DNA of 64,000 bases from contig JXTB01000096.1 in assembly GCA_002914805.1 (NCBI GenBank), forward strand, positions 462,962 through 526,961. Reading direction: 5' to 3'. The position numbers were made by a program, and so were the translations under genes. Positions within the stretch are counted from its first letter, which is position 1; each line of letters opens with the position of its first letter. The notes under the pieces were generated by a model, which was not told the origin of the DNA, did no database searches, and was given only the letters and a program-made list of their open reading frames with translations. This stretch comes from Parasponia andersonii. Taxonomy: Eukaryota; Streptophyta; Magnoliopsida; Rosales; Cannabaceae. This document shows positions 60,301 through 64,000 of this stretch, piece by piece.

Positions 60301-61460
60301 TATCTATTTGCTAAACAATATTGTAGATCTTTCTAGATAAAGCTTTCTATTGACTAGATACTATATATAATGACATAAGATTTGACAAAAACCAAATTAA
60401 ATACAATTTCAAATAAACTATAATAAATCATAATTATAAACACAAGAAAGACAATGATAATACTTAGGACACACTAAGATCATTTGTTGAGTACATCATA
60501 GAGTTTTTACATAAAGTTTTATTGTGTCCATAAATTCCACAATTTGAGCATTATCTTTTCTTTTTTAGTGGAGCCTTGTATATCATCATTATCTTCTCTT
60601 AGATTTTCTCTATTATCAACCTCGAAACAAATGCTTTGTTACAAGCTACATTCATGACTTTCTTACTAATGTCACATATAGTGGGATATTGTCTTTGTTC
60701 TGCCAATAAATAAAAGTCATTATATCTCTGTCATTTTTTACAACTATTGGAACAATATCTATGTCAAAGACATTCTTATCAATTTCTGTACTTTCATATA
60801 TCTCGTTCATTAGCTAGTTGAAAGTTACGTTCGGTTCAACCGTAACATATCTTGATCATTCTCTTTCCATTCCAATTTCAAGAACTTTCGTTCTTTTCCA
60901 ATACCATTATATAGTATTATTATGAGTATTGATGACAAATCTGGATAACAAATAAAGTACAAAAGAAAAGAAGACATATATATTAGCAAATATAAAATAC
61001 TAAATTCATTTGGGTTTCTTATGTGCTAGTAGTTAGACCTATGTTTCGAATAATCAGTCAGATGTTTCTAATGGACGAACATGTATTTCGAGTGGCTAGA
61101 CATGTTTCTTTAGTTTCTAGATAATAGTGTCTAGTATCTAGATAAAAGTGTCGACTTTTCTAGATATAATGTCTAATCACTCGATTTCACTGTCGAGAAT
61201 GATAGATAATGTATTTAGCATAGTCAACAAGTATCTAGCACCTAGACGACAATCGTTAGTCTTTGGCTTAACTGGTATGTCTAAAGCTTTCTAAGTAGCA
61301 TCGAGAGTCTAGATATATAATTATTGAGACAAGACTTGACAATATTATCAAGTATAGTCGATAACATATAATTCATCAAGTCCTAGATAAGCTGTCTAGA
61401 AATTAGACAAATCTATTTATCTTGATCTAGGTTTCATCAAGTTCTAGACAAGTTGTCTAG
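57284..61460. repeat. Subterminal and internal repeats of MULE-like element
   Basis: TGTCTAG/CTAGACA words, often in palindromic pairs around TTAGACAAGTTGTCTA-like cores, run densely in 57284-57730, 58160-58550, 59440-59640, 60090-60360 and 61020-61480. Between them lie longer AT-rich units (core GACATAAACCAAATTAAATA) at four places, with spacing of 427, 657 and 729 bp. Confidence 0.8.
60450..60870 (-). pseudogene. MULE transposase relic: N-terminal piece joined to C-terminal zinc knuckle
   Basis: From the minus-strand ATG at 60870, one frame, broken by stops, reads SRYVTVEPNVTFN, then LMNEIYESTEIDKNVF, then DIMTFIYWQN. This layout resembles the N-terminal region of plant MULE proteins. It is followed within about 100 bp by a basic stretch (PLKKKR) and CSNCGIYGHNKTLC (60509-60550), a CX2CX4HX4C knuckle with the GHN signature. 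The catalytic middle (DDE) is absent, so this is a deletion derivative. The knuckle call is strong; the N-terminal assignment is tentative. Confidence 0.65.
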
Positions 61461-61625
61461 AAACTAGACAGACTTATTTATCCCGATTTAGGTTTTTTTT
61501 TTCGTATCAGATGTCGTTATTTTACAATCTATTTTCAGATTTACAGCTTTTCATGTTTAAAAAATGACCAAAAATTTTCTATTTTCCACTATAGTTTTAA
61601 GTTTTACTGAAAAATAACTTCTAAT

Positions 61626-64000
61626 ATACTAATCAAACTTATATTGACAAAGGAAGACTTTTTTAGAAATGTAATTTCTACTTCTCTATTAGAAGCTTGA
61701 ACCTTAAAATGAGAAAATAATCAAAGAGGAAAGTGTAATGACAAGGAGAACCACGTTCTAAACTGATAATTGACAAAAAATTCAATTTTTTTGGCCATTG
61801 TTTCCATGTTTTCAGCTCAAATGAGGTGATAATAATGAGGAAAAAATGGTAAAAGAAGAAGGGGACTAGAAATGAAAAAAAAAAATATCGTTCCTAATAA
61901 TCTAGTGCCAATTGTTTACGTACTATCAAGGATATATTAGTCTTTACAATCAATATTTTACTTAAAAAGTATAATTACACAAAAATTATAAAAGCGGGTG
62001 TACTTCCTTAAAACCACTATTTGCAAAAGGTATTTTGCAAAGGAGCCCTATTTGGTATAATATAATTGGATCAAAATAAAATTCCAATAATGACCACCAT
62101 TTTCACAATAAATTTTAATTTATGGGCACATCCATATATAACCGAAGAGATAATGAAAAATGAAAAGATCCTTTTTTAACTTTCCATGCAATGATACAAA
62201 AATTAAAATAACGTAAGTTTATGTTGATATTTTAAATTTATGTTAACATATAAGTCTAGGGTTTTAAATTTCTGTTGAAACAAATAAGAATTCGAAATAA
62301 TCTATTATTATTGATTCTTAAGTTATATATTTAATATTTTTATTTACACGAAAAGGATAACTATAGAATATAAAATGAAAAATTCAGATAAGACAAATGT
62401 GACGTGGGACATATCACAACTCTAAATAATAATTAAAAAAATTTAAAAAATAAAAATAATTAAAAATATTAATAATAAAATAAGAAGAAGTAGCACAAGC
62501 AGTAGGTGGCACAGGTACAAATCTATCCATGCTTCTATTAATACTGATAGATATATGAACGCCTCGGTCTTTACTAATACTAATTAATTTGATTTGGAAC
62601 TAAAAGCTCTTGTTGAAGTTGTTCTGTGACTAAAAAGTAGCTGCCAGAAAAAAAATGTCGAAATTTTAGTAAATTTAATAAATTTATCAATACTATTGTA
62701 CTGTTTAAAAGTGATTTATAGTATTTGATAAATTATAAATTATGTGTGTTCTAAAATGTTATTTTAAATAATTTTATATGACAATAGAATTAATATTGAA
62801 AAGTATCCATCATCCTACTTCTTAAATTTTATTTAAAATAATGATTGTACAACAATTTTTAAAATTTGTTAATAATTTACCAAGTGTCTTCTTTTTTTTT
62901 TTTTTTTTTTTCTTAACTACTGTTAAAAGCTATAAACAGAATCTAAAAGCAAACCCAAATATATTTTAAGATTAATTAAAAATTTATTGTCAACGCCTTT
63001 CTAAGAGTTAGGTATTACTTTTTTTTTTTTTTTAAAGAAAAAAAATTATTGTTTTAGAGATCCTACAAATCAAAAATAAAAAATCAAAGCAAGAGGTAGA
63101 CCAACACAAAAACATTTGAATATCTTAAAAGTACAAGTATACAAGGAAAGTTTTCTTGAATATTACACGAAAATCATGTTGCTTGAAAAAAAAAAAACCA
63201 GTATTTTGATATTTTCCTTTCGGAAAGTAGTGAAGTCTTTGATATAATTATTAAGAGTAACACTGAGAAATCATTAACTTACTTGAGGTAATACCTATTT
63301 TAACTAATTTAGTGTAACTTTTTATTCTCTAATCAGTACTCAATTATTAAACCTGTGGAAATGGGGGCAGATTATGTTATGGGTTAATGACAAAATAATC
63401 CTAAAGTTTGGTTTTCTATAAAAAATAACCTCAGTTTCCATAAAAAATAATCTCACCTGTCACCTTTCACCTTGGATTAGTCACTAGATTTGGGTGAGAA
63501 TTTCATACGAAATTTCAATATTGGGTTTGTTGAGACAATATATATGTACAAACTTTAGGCTTGAACATTTTTTGAGGCTGGGAATTTTCACTTTCTTGTT
63601 TTCATTTTTCTATATTTCGGGTAACCAAAGAAAACCTCATTTTTTTATTTGGAAAATTTTGTTTAGCTCAGTCTTACAAGGGCAACTCAACCAACAAAGA
63701 GACTCAACTTCGAGTTTTTGTGTTGTATTATTAGTATTATAAAAAGGGAATAATGAGTGGAATTTTGGGTGTAGATTTGGGCTTCTGGGTGTGTCGATTT
63801 GTGGGATTTTGGGTCTGTAAGAGTGAGGGGTTGTGAAGGCTAAGGTAGACATGGACGATGATTTACTATTCTTGCCTCTGTTGCCTTCTTCCGTTCTTCG
63901 TCGAAATTCAAGAGATTTTTGTTTTTATTATTTCAACCTTTTTTTTTTTCAATTTAAGTGAAAAAGAAAAGCTTAAAACATATATATTAGTATTAACCAC
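61626..64000. other. Right-hand intergenic region, no gene supported
   Basis: AT-rich, with poly-T runs near 62890-62912 and 63020-63034. Near 63740-63860 the base composition shifts (GT-rich on the + strand) and open frames exist on both strands (63494-63742 +, 63637-63852 -), but neither shows a motif, so I leave them uncalled. This may be the edge of a gene that continues beyond the window. Confidence 0.5.

Larger units (their letters stand above)
57137..61625 (-). mobile_element. MULE-like DNA transposon with long inverted ends and TGTCTAG arrays
   Basis: The ends are inverted copies about 160 bp long: + strand 57137-57300 (ATTAAAAGTT...AATAGAAAGTTTTTGG) and the complement of 61465-61625. 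Inside, TGTCTAG and CTAGACA heptamers recur dozens of times, and a long unit is repeated at 58549, 58976, 59633 and 60362. A minus-strand relic at 60450-60870 ends in a zinc knuckle of the kind found at the C-terminus of plant Mutator-type transposases. I found no matching 8-9 bp target duplication, so the outer borders are approximate. Confidence 0.75.

Noticed and set aside
57107..61636. CTAATCAA at 57107-57114 and 61629-61636 as a target duplication of the MULE-like element
   Set aside because: The inverted ends do not start next to these copies, and an AT-rich 8-mer can recur by chance at this distance.
1..64000. CRISPR arrays, bacterial operons, tRNA or rRNA genes
   Set aside because: None is seen. 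The repeats present are LTRs, microsatellites and MULE arrays, and the only tRNA-like stretch is the SINE head in gene 2.

Overview
The window is nuclear DNA from a flowering plant, most likely a eudicot: AT-rich, intron-dense genes with GT/AG splicing, long runs of plant Ty3/gypsy chromovirus DNA, and a Mutator-like (MULE) relic. I cannot name the species. Its backbone is a tandem cluster of ERD6-like monosaccharide transporters, all on the + strand. Gene 1 is at 1190-6466 (483 aa by my splice model), gene 2 at 35345-39617 (473 aa), gene 3 at 50100-53631 (475 aa), and a broken fourth copy at 55544-55886 keeps only the last two exons. All three complete genes have 18 coding exons; 15 of the 18 exon lengths are identical in all three, so they clearly arose by duplication.

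The space between the genes is filled mainly by retrotransposons. Between genes 1 and 2, a minus-strand Ty3 element (9510-30180, target duplication GATAC) was itself split by a plus-strand Ty3 element (17360-27921, target duplication GCTGG). The inner element landed about ten codons into the outer element's gag. A solo LTR related to the outer family (30576-32509) lies 395 bp further on. Between genes 2 and 3 sits a third Ty3 element (40480-49547, minus strand). All three internal regions carry Tekay-like gag-pol with a C-terminal chromodomain-like tail, and all are dead: they are full of stop codons, most of which look like single C-to-T changes in Gln codons.

After gene 3 come a fragment of a Copia element (RNase H end, minus strand), the broken fourth transporter, and at 57137-61625 a MULE-like element. 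The MULE has long inverted ends, dense TGTCTAG/CTAGACA repeats, and a minus-strand relic in which an N-terminal-like piece is joined almost directly to the C-terminal zinc knuckle. The last 2.4 kb show no gene I can support.

Two places need care as assembly. A perfect 1124-bp repeat (12209-13332 and 13334-14457) is joined by a single N and is probably unmerged contig overlap. A 26-N gap (31712-31737) sits in an (AT)n tract. The transporters probably move hexoses across the tonoplast, as known ERD6-like members do; that is family inference, not something the sequence proves.
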